Below are positions 7,882 to 19,850 of a DNA stretch of 23,535 nt, one piece after another. The notes beneath the pieces are model-generated. The model did no database searches, was not told the DNA's origin, and was given only the letters and a program-made list of their open reading frames with translations. Each line of letters starts with the position of its first letter. Within the stretch, counting starts at the first letter, position 1. Both the position numbers and the translations under genes were made by a program. The stretch spans positions 1 through 23,535 of the forward strand of contig JANBPT010000774.1 in the NCBI GenBank assembly GCA_027575765.1, read 5' to 3'. This DNA comes from Tieghemiomyces parasiticus (taxonomy: Eukaryota; Kickxellomycota; Dimargaritomycetes; Dimargaritales; Dimargaritaceae).

Positions 7882-8655
7882 ATGATGAGGTCCATTTGGT
7901 ATGCTCATTTCTCCAGAGTCCTCACGGCAACCACGCGAGGTAGTGTGCCGTCCGTTTACAAGGCCGGCCTTAGCCCTGCTCGATACCAGGCCTCCGCACA
8001 TACATGTTCAGTACAAGCGCTGTCTTTACCCGCACATGCGGCTAACGTAGCTGGTTTTTACAAGTTCAGCCAGTCCGCATGCCACAGGGATGCCTACTGT
8101 CGATCCTACAGCACTGATTCCGACTCATCTTCACCATTGCCTTCGGACACCACTAGGGCCGAGCGACTCGCTCCCACCAGTGCAACCCCGCCTCCGAAAC
8201 GCAAGGCCAAAGGTTCGGCAGCTACCCCGCCCGTGATCAAAATTGTGCTCGACGAGACCGAGCTCTCCGAGAAATTTATTCGCGGTCGAGGAAATGGCGG
8301 ACAAAAGGTCAATAAGACCAGCAACTGTGTCCAGTTGGTCCACAGCCCTACAGGGATTCAAATTACGTGTCATGAGACGCGATCCCTCGACCAGAACCGA
8401 AAGATCGCGCGGAAACGGCTGGTGGACCGTCTGGACCAGCTGTATAATGGGGAGCAGTCCAAGTCCGCCAAGGCTGCGCAGAAGAAACGCAAGGGGAAAC
8501 AGCGGCAGAAACAGCGTAGCAAGAAGCGGTTGGCCGAGAAACAAAACGTGGAAACACCAGAAGAGGTCGAGGACACTGGGGAGGAGGGTCACGCTAGTAC
8601 CGATAGTGAACCGCCAGGTGTCGACCTATCAAGAACTGAAGATACACGCATCTAG
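7882..8655 (+). CDS. MTRFR: Mitochondrial peptide-release-factor-like protein (MTRFR/C12orf65 family)
   Basis: The predicted 257-aa protein has a class-I release factor (RF-1) domain at residues 115-190, with the catalytic GGQ at 139-141 inside [12 protein letters not shown]. The following block, with TCHETRS and the LDQN-type helix, is also typical. It lacks the codon-recognition domains of RF1/RF2, like human C12orf65/MTRFR and yeast Rso55. Those proteins act in mitochondrial ribosome rescue and quality control by hydrolysing peptidyl-tRNA on stalled large subunits. The first ~75 residues are rich in Arg, Ser and Ala with few acids, as in a mitochondrial presequence. The tail is strongly basic (about 195-225), then acidic and longer than in the human protein. 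ATGATG at 7882 leaves two possible starts one codon apart. The gene appears intronless and follows the previous gene by 255 bp. Confidence 0.88.
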   Translation: MMRSIWYAHFSRVLTATTRGSVPSVYKAGLSPARYQASAHTCSVQALSLPAHAANVAGFYKFSQSACHRDAYCRSYSTDSDSSSPLPSDTTRAERLAPTSATPPPKRKAKGSAATPPVIKIVLDETELSEKFIRGRGNGGQKVNKTSNCVQLVHSPTGIQITCHETRSLDQNRKIARKRLVDRLDQLYNGEQSKSAKAAQKKRKGKQRQKQRSKKRLAEKQNVETPEEVEDTGEEGHASTDSEPPGVDLSRTEDTRI

Positions 8656-9183
8656 AGAGTAGCCTTTATAAAAAAACCCCGCCTCCACAGAAATACCGCA
8701 TGGACATTTACTGCCAAACAAGGTGTTTCGCAAGCCTTTAGGATGCGGCGTAGGCTCACGACGTACATTTAAGGGCCACTGCCAACCGGGTAGTTATCAC
8801 TTTACCGTGCAACATTCTTTTGTTGCCGCTCCCTCAGTAGCAGGGGAGACTGGGCCTTACTGGCCCCCAACCGCGTATAATACCTTTGTTTACAGTTTAT
8901 GTTTGGGCCACGCCCCCTCCCCGCCAGTAGCCGGAGTTCCTGTTCACATTCCCCTTCCCCTTCACACTTTCACCCTTGCTACTTCACCCATCCCCCCTTT
9001 CCTTTCTCACTAACCGCTTGTCTGGTACGCCCTCCGTCCACACAATCTTCTCGGGTAGGCCCACCTCCCGGCTCTTGTATGCAATTGTGAACTACATTTC
9101 CTACCCCCCTTGCCGTTGTCTCCCATCTCGATACATCCGTCGTTCTCTATTGACTTTTTTTTGGGGGGTCCCAATCTTCCGCC
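8656..9183. other. Intergenic region and MOB1 leader, pyrimidine-rich
   Basis: No gene is seen. The plus strand is C/T-rich from about 8910 to 9170, a feature shared with the leaders of the ZIP and acyl-CoA oxidase genes. A TATAAT-like stretch near 8875 is the only core-promoter-like motif, and it is weak. Confidence 0.5.
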
Positions 9184-10044
9184 ATGAATGTCTTCCATAG
9201 CCGCTTTTTAGCTTCCTTTCGAGCACCCCCGCGCACGGTCGTCGAGAACCATGGCGCGCCGTCCGGTCTGGGACTGGGCGGCACCGGCGCTGGCGAATTC
9301 AATGGGTCCAAGCAGTACCAACTCCGCCGTTTCGCCGAGGCCACCTTGGGCTCCAGCGACCTCCGCCTGGCGGTACTCCTCCCTGAGGGCGAAGATGCTT
9401 GCGAGTGGGTGGGCCTCCACCTGGTAGACTTTTACAACCAGGTCAACATGCTGTATGCCGCCATTAGTGACCAATGTACCACCGAATCATGCAGTGTCAT
9501 GTCCGCGGGGCCGAAGTAAGTAGCAAGTTGGAAGCCGGGGGCCAACTCTGGCGCCCTAGTATTGGCGGTGCTCGCAGCTTTGTCTATCACCTCGATCCGC
9601 TACGACCCTAACCCTCTTAACGCTCGCCCCTACTCCCTCCGCAACCGACACATCTCAATTCTCAGATACGAATTCCATTGGAGCGATGGCCAGCAGTACA
9701 AGAAACCCATCCGGGTCTCGGCCCCGCAGTACATCACCCTACTCTTTGAGTGGGCTCAGAAGCAGATGGCCAATGAGGACACTTTTCCGACGCAACCCGG
9801 ACGACCCTTCCCACCCAACTTCCTCACCGCCACTGCCAGTGTCATTTTTCGTAGGTTCCTGCGGGTCTACGCCCACATCTACCACCACCACTACCTTGCC
9901 TGCCGCCAACGCAGCCTCGAGCCGCTACTCAACACCGCATTCAAGCACTTTGTTTGTTTTGCCCTGCACTTCAACCTGATCGGTGCCAAGGACTGCGCTC
10001 CGGTTAATGATATCATGGTCTCGCTAGGCGTGACACCGGCCTAA
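9184..10044 (+). CDS. mob1: MOB1 kinase activator
   Basis: Two exons (9184-9515 and 9666-10044) encode 236 aa. The 150-nt intron has a GTAAGT donor and CAG acceptor, and the join restores the SAGPK-YEFHW block. MOB1 binds and activates NDR/LATS-type kinases in the mitotic exit / septation and Hippo pathways. The MOB fold covers residues 42-234. Zinc ligands are C98 and C103 (CTTESC) and H181 and H186 (HIYHHH). Other family signatures are EATLGSSDLR, LPEGED, NQVNMLY and NTAFKHF. Compared with human MOB1 (216 aa) the N-terminus has a Gly-rich extension of about 20 residues. The start at 9184 (CCGCCATGA) has a good context and no in-frame alternative fits better. The many matches favour MOB1 over MOB2 or MOB4. 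Confidence 0.96.
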
Positions 10045-10087
10045 AGACGAGTCACTTGGTTATCTCCCTTGCTGAGGGGTTTTTTTA

Positions 10088-10110
10088 ATATATATATATA
10101 TATATATATA
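10088..10110. repeat. (TA)n microsatellite
   Basis: An uninterrupted AT/TA dinucleotide run of 23 bases follows a T6 run, 43 bp after the MOB1 stop codon. It probably lies in or just beyond the MOB1 3' UTR. Confidence 0.95.
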
Positions 10111-13100
10111 CTTCTAATTGAGGCGCTAAGGGACCATGTACACGTGTAATGTAAATTAGCGCTATCGGTAGTGCGGATTGAGGACCATGCCGAATCATAA
10201 ATTGCCGCCGTAACCAGCGTGGTCGCCTAGAACGACCACACCACCATTCACATGTAGGCAGCCGCCCACGACTCCACCACCCCTTCACGACCATCACGCA
10301 TGCATCCGGCTAGAACCTTAGACCAGTTCCACAGCCTAACTCTCCAGTCTCATCTCAGCCATCTAGGTCAGTCCCTTTTGAATGACACTTGCCATATTTC
10401 CTTACACTTCTCTACAATTCTACACTTTTTCAACATTAGCACAATACCGACAAGGCCAAAGCTACGGGTCACATCCTACATAAGGCACCAAGTCAGCTCC
10501 AATAAAGACAAAAACCAACACCCTTCTATTACCCTCTCTTACGACTTACATTCATATCTACTGCAGCCAACCTGGTGCTTAGATAGGTATATGGAGGGGT
10601 ATACGCATTATGGCCGAGCCCTCTCCAGCCCTAATCTGATATTTTCCAACTTCCATCCTTCTCCTATACGAACCTGGAGCAGAATTCGTAGCATCCATTA
10701 TCCAGCGTAGCCCATAACTAGCGTTCTTATTGGCCAGGGCGCCACCAGTCGATCTCTCCTCCTGCCGCTCCAATCTCACGAGAAATGGATTTCCTCCTCT
10801 TGGCTCCCTCCAGTTCAGCACTTGATCGATCAGATAAATCGACAGCCGCGAAGATTGGGTGGGCTATGTCATTTGTGGCGGCGAGCCTGAGCAGTCGAGT
10901 CGCGCGTACCCAGGTTGGTAATCACGCCACACTAGTCAGGCGGCTGAAATGGCCTCGTCTAGGGGGAGGGTACAAAAAGGGAGGCTTTGCCACACCGATG
11001 TCACCGTCCAACCATAGACAGGCCCCACTCAGAAACTGGCAGCGCTGTCACCTTGAAACACTATGGTGATGCAAGTTATCAGATTTACAAGGATGAGCCC
11101 GGCGAGGAGGTGAGTAGGGCGCGGGTGTACGCGTGTGCAACAAAATGGCGGGAAATACCGGCCCGGCTACTAGAAGCGTCGCGTTCGGGCCCCTATCCTC
11201 TTTTGATTCTGAAAACCTGTCGTCGTCATAGTCGCCGTTGACGCCTCCAGATTGCGCGCCATTTCTACTCTTGGGGCCATGGGCCAATGGGCGTGAAGCT
11301 GGTAGGTGGTTTGGGAGCGGATACGTGTAACGCAAGTGCTATCAGATGAGTGTGAGGTGCGAAGAGAGGGCTCGTAAGCTGAGGCTTGACAATATCGACG
11401 CGGGTTTATCTGATGGAAAACGCCTACTTCGTCCCTTCACCTCATCATTGGGGCTTCCAGTGTACATGCTGCTCGCAGTGGAGGAGTGAAAGCGCGGCGC
11501 ACGACTCAACGGTTGGGGACGATGAGTGTAGGTGTTGCTAAGGTACGGAATGAACGACCATCCATGTCCTTGGTCGTTAGGTCTAATGGAAGCAACCATA
11601 TACGTCCTGTGTCTTGCGCAACGGTATGTTGGACGTTTATAGACCCCAGCAGTCGATAAGGCCGTTTCAGTTGTAGCCGCGGGGGGGGAGGAATGGATAT
11701 CCATTATGCGATCCCTCTTCATTGAAGTCGATTATATGAAACCGCTACCAACTCATTAGACCGACCGCGGCACCGCTACCAGGTCACAGGATGGCGTGAA
11801 TGATAGAAGGAGGAATTAACCTATTCAACTGGGTGTTAGGCAGCGGGCCTGTGTAACCGCCAACCTGCCCAGAGGCGGCGGATTCGGTTGAAAACCCATA
11901 CGCCAAAGGGATCGACCGGAAAGTGATGGTGGAGACGTTCGGCAAGCTGTCCCGGATGGTCATGCCTGATGTCCTTGACTGTGCTTCGACTCGCCACCCC
12001 TGCCATCCACCCGCATCTTCGATTCACCCCGATCCGAACCGCCAAGTTGATGTGGGAGCCTGTCCCACCCTGCTGGTCCCCTTTTCGCGTTCCCCCCGCC
12101 TCTCTCATTGAGGGAGTTTTCCCCAATGGAGTTAGCAATATAAACATTAAAGAGTTGTGTCAATCGGATTGTCTAGTAATGTCTCCGATTAATTTAGACC
12201 TGGGCTGGCTTTGAAGGCTGAGTTGCTATCGCCTAGAGCCGGGTTCTAACTAAATAAGCGTACCAATGTCATAGTAGATGAAGAGCGGAGACACCTCGGC
12301 GAGATCATGCAACGCCGTTCAGTGGTAACGAATGATGGTTTTCGAGGGTCCCTGTGTTGCTACCAGAGTTAACGAAATCCCCGACCTCCCCTCGTCGGTG
12401 CAGCCCAATCACTACTACCGGATAGCCGGGGTGGTGGTCCACGGATCAGGTCAGCACTACAAGCCGGGCTGGGGTCCAAGGCGATGCATGTCGTAGGGGT
12501 TTTGTTGACATTTCAATCAGTCCGAACGCATCGGTATCTCCTGCAGGATGGTGGGCTATAGGGGGTGACACACGGTGGCTTGTAGAGAGGGGCGAGGGCT
12601 GGGGCATGTCCAAATCTCTTCGCTCTAAAGAATGATGTGTGACGCCTCAGTGCCACCACCACCCGTCTCTGACAGCCAACCGGTGCGGGTTATCCATCCG
12701 GTAGAGAAGCCGTCCCAAAGGCGTACGCCGACCTCCTTTCGTTGATCCTCGCCGTCTGTCGACCCAGTCGCACGTTCATGGCGTAACCATGCGATATAGC
12801 GGCCGGGAAGTGCGCCGTCCATCTTTGCTAACTATTCTTTCGCTCGACGACCTTCAAGACTCGGCCGGGTCTTGGGTCCACCGGCAACTCTGACCCCGAA
12901 CGGGGCTGCAAGGGTTCCTGATAACCACACTCAACCATCTGAGTTGGCTCACCCGTCAACCCCCGAGCCCGTAGCACAACCTACCCACCAACCAATCCTC
13001 CCCGTCCCCTTCCACACCGCCACTGCCAGATTGCCCCCCCCCTTTTTCTCCACCTCCCGCCCTGTCCTACCTCATTTTTTAAGGTCTAGCCGTCGGCGTT

Positions 13101-13187
13101 CTTGCAGCCATTCATAAGCGCACGCACGCTCATTACGAGAGCCCATGATACACCGCTTTTCCTCAACACTTGACGATCGACCCTGCC
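10111..13187. other. Long spacer without a recognisable gene
   Basis: About 3.1 kb contain only frames of up to about 136 codons, on both strands and overlapping each other, with compositions I cannot link to any family. No tRNA, rRNA or LTR-like copy of the left-hand repeats was found. A fast-evolving gene, a multi-exon gene with small exons or a non-coding transcript cannot be excluded by eye. The last part (from about 12950) becomes C/T-rich and probably belongs to the ZIP promoter region. Confidence 0.5.
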
Positions 13188-13194
13188 TATATAA
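13188..13194 (+). promoter_or_regulatory. Possible TATA box of the ZIP transporter gene
   Basis: TATATAA lies in a C-rich setting about 290 bp before the ATG and is followed by a long pyrimidine-rich leader. The acyl-CoA oxidase gene has the same CCTATATAAC-type motif about 400 bp before its ATG. The assignment rests on this parallel only. Confidence 0.35.
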
Positions 13195-13481
13195 CAGCTT
13201 ACCTGTGCTTCCCCCTCCCTATCTGATCAAACGCATCCGGCAGACACTCTCGCCAGTCCCTTATTACCTGCCCCGTAACTTGAACGTACAGTACACTTTT
13301 TTTTCGTTTATGCCACCTCTACCTTCACTCTCCACGAGCTCATAAGTTTTCCGTCCTCTCTCTATTAGTGCTGCAATTACCCCCACCCCTTCCCAGCACA
13401 GCCCATCTTTCCACACTGTCGCTGATAACCACCTTAGCCTCGAACCTATATTTTTCCGTACCATTGACCCTTCTATCTGAC

Positions 13482-14741
13482 ATGTGTATGCTTGCTACCC
13501 AGAAACCGGCCGCGGGCTTGTTCTTGCTCATCGGCCTTCTGACCTTGGCCATCATCCACCCGGTCCAGGGCACCGAAGAGGAGGCTAAGGGCCACACGGC
13601 GGGCGGCGAGCCGGTCGACTGTGATGCCGGGTCGGAGGGTGGCTATTATAACTTCCTCGAGCACGCCCTGGGCATCTTTCTCGTCCTCGTGGTCAGTGCG
13701 GCCGGTGCCGTTCTCCCGGTAGTTGGTGTGCGCTACCCTTGGCTCCGTATCCCGCCGGTACTCCTTGAGGTGGGCAAACACTTTGGTACAGGGGTGGTCC
13801 TCGCCACGGGGTTTATGCACCTCCTCCCGGACTCGCTCTTCTTCCTCAACGACCCTTGCCTCCCAGAACCCGTTCGAGCCTACCCGGAACTCGCCGGGGC
13901 CATCGTGTGCGTCGCCGCGCTCATGTTCCACATGATTGAGTTTTTGACCACCGCCCACGCCATGAAGGGACACGGCAGTGGTGGTGATGGTGGTGCGGAG
14001 GCCGGGTCGATGGTGGCGCGGCCTACAGGCTCCTTCTCGCTCGATGGAGCTGAAAAGTCGCACGGGACGGGCCTCGACGGGCTGGCCGAGCGCATCCACG
14101 ACGGCCATCGTGATTCTGACGATAGTGGCCAGGCCACCCAGAAGGCCGTGCCCGGCTGGTCCGCGCACGAGACTTCGATCGTCGCCGCTCCCGCACCGGC
14201 CCATATCCACCACGGCCACTCGCACGGCCTCGCCTTCCTTGAACCTGGGGGTATCGACCCGGCCCGCCGCATCAGCACCTACATGCTCGAATTTGGTATC
14301 GCCCTGCATTCCATTTTCGTGGGACTCTCTCTAGGTACGGCCGAAGGCAGTGACTTTGTCACTTTGCTCATTGCCATCAGCTTCCACCAGTTCTTTGAAG
14401 GCATCGCCCTTGGATCCCGGATCGCTGAGCTGCCGTACAAGTCCGTCTGGATGCCCGTGCTCAATGCTGTGTTGGTGGCCAGTACGACCCCGCTAGGCGC
14501 TGTCATCGGCATGGGGATCCGGTCGGTGTACCGTGCCCGGTCGGCGAATACGCTGGTCATCCAGGGAATTTTGAACGCTATTTCGTCGGGCATGCTCATC
14601 TACACTGCCCTGGTGAACTTAATCTCGCAGGAGTTCAACCGGCCCGAGTTTATGACCCTGCCGACCAAGCTAAAGATGATGTACTTTGTCGCCCTCTACC
14701 TGGGCACCGCGGCCATGGGTCTGGTAGGTATCTGGGCTTAA
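13482..14741 (+). CDS. ZIP-family zinc/iron transporter (Zrt-type)
   Basis: A single-exon 419-aa membrane protein of the ZIP (SLC39) family, which moves zinc or iron into the cytosol. Residues 1-30 form a signal-peptide-like hydrophobic start, followed by an acidic luminal/outer segment. The family's membrane segments follow, beginning at about residue 60. HSIFVGLSLG (276-285) and HQFFEGIALG (302-311) are the conserved TM4/TM5 metal-site motifs of the ZIP II/Zrt type. The long variable loop between TM3 and TM4 is Gly/Asp/His-rich and carries HIHHGHSHG (241-249), a likely metal-sensing segment. The frame is open further upstream, but only from a GTG, so the ATG at 13482 (or 13488) is taken as the start. 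It converges with the LysRS gene, 174 bp apart. The substrate cannot be told from sequence. Confidence 0.93.
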   Translation: MCMLATQKPAAGLFLLIGLLTLAIIHPVQGTEEEAKGHTAGGEPVDCDAGSEGGYYNFLEHALGIFLVLVVSAAGAVLPVVGVRYPWLRIPPVLLEVGKHFGTGVVLATGFMHLLPDSLFFLNDPCLPEPVRAYPELAGAIVCVAALMFHMIEFLTTAHAMKGHGSGGDGGAEAGSMVARPTGSFSLDGAEKSHGTGLDGLAERIHDGHRDSDDSGQATQKAVPGWSAHETSIVAAPAPAHIHHGHSHGLAFLEPGGIDPARRISTYMLEFGIALHSIFVGLSLGTAEGSDFVTLLIAISFHQFFEGIALGSRIAELPYKSVWMPVLNAVLVASTTPLGAVIGMGIRSVYRARSANTLVIQGILNAISSGMLIYTALVNLISQEFNRPEFMTLPTKLKMMYFVALYLGTAAMGLVGIWA

Positions 14742-14915
14742 ACTGCCAGCGACTGGCCCCTATTTATGTTGTTATTACAGTTATTTATTTAACCAGCGAC
14801 CCTGCTATATTAATGGGAAGCTCCATCTAGTATCCCAAGTAAATTTTCGCGCGTGGGTATGCATTATCGTAAATAATACCTATATATCGGATACTGATTG
14901 GGCCGATCGCCGCGC

Positions 14916-17168
<2,253 letters not shown>

Positions 17169-19442
17169 GGTGGGGCGGAATGGTCGTAGTCAAGGGACGT
17201 CGTCAAATTTAGGAGGAGGAGGAGGTGGTGGCGGGATTTATTTAATGTGCCTTGTGTGTGACACTTAGTATAGCAGCAGCTATTTTTGAAAAGGTGTAAG
17301 GAAGGGAGGCCCCGGGAGGGTTAGAAGGAAGTAGATAAAATTGTGAAAATTAAGGATGGTGGAAATTTAGCGGTACTAGGGGTTAGGTGATGGGGTCCAA
17401 GTCGCCCAGTAGGCGCCACTAGTAACTGCAGCGGTTGTGAAGCTTACACATAACAAGAAAAGAGAGACGGCGGGGTGCACCTCAATGCGAACCAAGTGTC
17501 CTCTTGGTAGTTGGAGCAGGTCAAATCCATGCCACCCGATTAAACCTCCCCATCATAGGACAGCCAATAGGCTATCGGGACAACGGCCCGGAAGGACACC
17601 GCAAGCCATGTCCCCCCAGCAATTTTGGGGTTCTACAGTACAGCCTTCCCCCACCCGAATTTCGTTTGTATTCGAAATCCTATTGTGGTAACCTTACAGG
17701 AGGGTGTGAGGGTCAACGGTGGAGTGGTGTAGCAGGGGGTATATTGAGGTGAAGAAGTGAAGGGCCTCCTGGAGGTGGCAAGTGCTACGCCCTGTCAAGC
17801 AATACAGAAAGTAGACGACACAATAGAGAGTCATGAAGGGGGGCGGAGGCCTGAGTTGATATAGGGTGCTCAGTGGTAAGGTTCATGGCCAAGTATATAG
17901 CTCCGGCGGTTGCTTGGAAGGTTTGGCAACCGTTGACGGACGGGGGCTTGGAGAGACTGCAGACTAGTGCAGCGGTTATGTAGTCTTGTTTATGGGCGTC
18001 ACAATAAGCCTTTCGAACCTTCAATATCATTTGCTACATGATGGATGGCTCATCAGGACTATCAGTCTTTAAGCTGTTCAAGTGTACGCATTACCCATTG
18101 CGCCTTGGACTTTCACATGTGTCGAATATGGACTGCAGCCGAGGCTGCTGCCTTTTGATTGTGATGGTGAACGTATAGCCATTATAATGCAGTGAATGGT
18201 ATTTGCTACCAACGCCTCCCAGCCCACGGCACTCCGCAGCTCACTCTTCGCGTAATCGCAGTCGGGATGTGATGTCAGTTTGACAGGACGTGACTGCAAA
18301 CCTATGTTTTTAAAACCCGGTCACCCAAGGCGGAAAATCCTCGCTTACGTAGTCTACTCGGCGGCCCCCGGACGCGTCTGGGTTCTGTCTCGCAGCGCCG
18401 AGGAGTCGCATCCTTCGCTTCGGTGCATGGAATGAGCCGCAACGCTGATGGGACGCTTTTCCAAAGCTCGCTCCCGATTTGCCCGCCACCTCTACCCTGC
18501 ATGCCGCCGGATCTACTTCGATGGTTACCTATGACCTGGCCACCCGCGCAGGCACGCTGTCACTGTTTTTTGACAGGTGCGTCCACAAGGGCCAAGTCCA
18601 CACCAATAGCTGCGTGCGCAATGGCCCAGTCATGTGCCAACATGTTTGGAGTACGAAGTTAGGTGGGACGTGCATAGCACAGTTGGCGCTGCCTGTTGTG
18701 GATTCCCAATTGCCCCGCTGCAGCAGGACTAATGCCGCCTGCTCCGTCTTAGCGTGTGATGCAGGTCCCTTGGTGTGAAGGGTCATTCCCGTTGCGCGAC
18801 CACATGCTTTGCATTTGCAGTGGGTCGTGCTGCTAAGCAGCGTAATCCCTTTGTTGGCTAAATAGACTGCCCATGGACTAGCATCCTGCGCGGCCAGTCC
18901 GGCCAGCGTAGACCTTATTTCTAGTCCGTGGAGAAGATTCGTACCGGCGGTTCAACTAGCCGATAGTTAATTGAGCAAGCACCGATATGGCGGATCGCCC
19001 TGGGTCGTCTGTACGAAGTCGCCCGTGGCCAATGCCGTCGGCCCGTGACCTATCCGTGGGGATTTTCTAGCGGCTGGGCATATCGCTGGCCACTCGTGCC
19101 AGGGGGACGGAAAGCAGTCAAGGTGTGCAGGCTGAGTTTAGCTGGCATGTGCAAATGGGTAAGAGGGCCAGGGCTGGATGGCGGAAGGAAGGGGAAGCGG
19201 CATGAGGCTAGCAGCGAAAACTGGGCTCCGGACTGCTACCGGCCTGAACCGCCTCTGGAGCGGCCCGATGTATGCTGCTGCTGCCATCACGTGGCCATGC
19301 GGCACTCCCCGCTGCCAGACCGGCTGCACTGGAGCCTCTTTAGGACTCAGTTCCTTTGGCTTCTGATACTAGGCGCTATATGCCCTCCGAAACCCCTCCT
19401 CTTTTTTTCATATGCATGTGCCACAGTCGCCTACTGCCCCCC
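17169..19442. other. Spacer between divergent LysRS and acyl-CoA oxidase genes
   Basis: About 2.3 kb without a recognisable gene or RNA. An (AGG)n run occurs at 17211-17225, next to the LysRS start. Frames such as 18479-18778 and 19045-19449 overlap others on the opposite strand and show no domain I know. The region must hold the promoters of both flanking genes. Confidence 0.5.
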
Positions 19443-19449
19443 TATATAA
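19443..19449 (+). promoter_or_regulatory. Possible TATA box of the acyl-CoA oxidase gene
   Basis: TATATAA inside CCTATATAACCCC, followed by about 400 bp of C/T-rich leader up to the ATG. The layout resembles that of the ZIP gene. No initiator or transcript data are available. Confidence 0.35.
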
Positions 19450-19850
19450 CCCCTTCAAACCGCCAGATCACCTATCGAGCGGCCTATATTTTCATTCGAC
19501 CGTTTATCGTCCCATCCTCTCGCTCCATCGCTGGTTTCATAAGCCACCCCTACCCTTTCCTTAAGACCATACCTCCAAGCCCTGCCTCCTCCCATATCTA
19601 TTTTCATCCACCACCGCACTTGGCGCTCAGCTACTACCGTCGCGCCACCCACCTCTTTGCCCTAACCGTCGCACCCCCCGCATTTCTCTCGACTTCCTAG
19701 CGCCGTTGACACGTGCCATCGTGTCCCTCGAACCCCTTCCCGCCAGTTGTCTTTGCCCCGGAGTATCCCGTCTTTCGCTTGCTCGCTTACTCCACCCCAG
19801 CGACTCCTTCATCCCCTTGTTTCCCGCCATTCACTCATTCCGTTTTAGCC

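Noticed and set aside
12850..12860. ACCTTCAAGAC, close to the zinc-responsive element consensus of yeast Zap1
   Set aside because: It misses the last two consensus bases (GT), lies about 630 bp from the ZIP start and is a single occurrence. ACCTTCAAGA also occurs by chance in the C elements.
13368..13481. N-terminal extension of the ZIP frame by 38 codons
   Set aside because: It would start at GTG, which is not a normal eukaryotic start. The ATG at 13482 directly precedes a signal-peptide-like segment.
19713..19850. N-terminal extension of the acyl-CoA oxidase frame by 46 codons
   Set aside because: It begins with GTG and is Pro/Ser-rich leader-like sequence. The ATG at 19851 has a good context.
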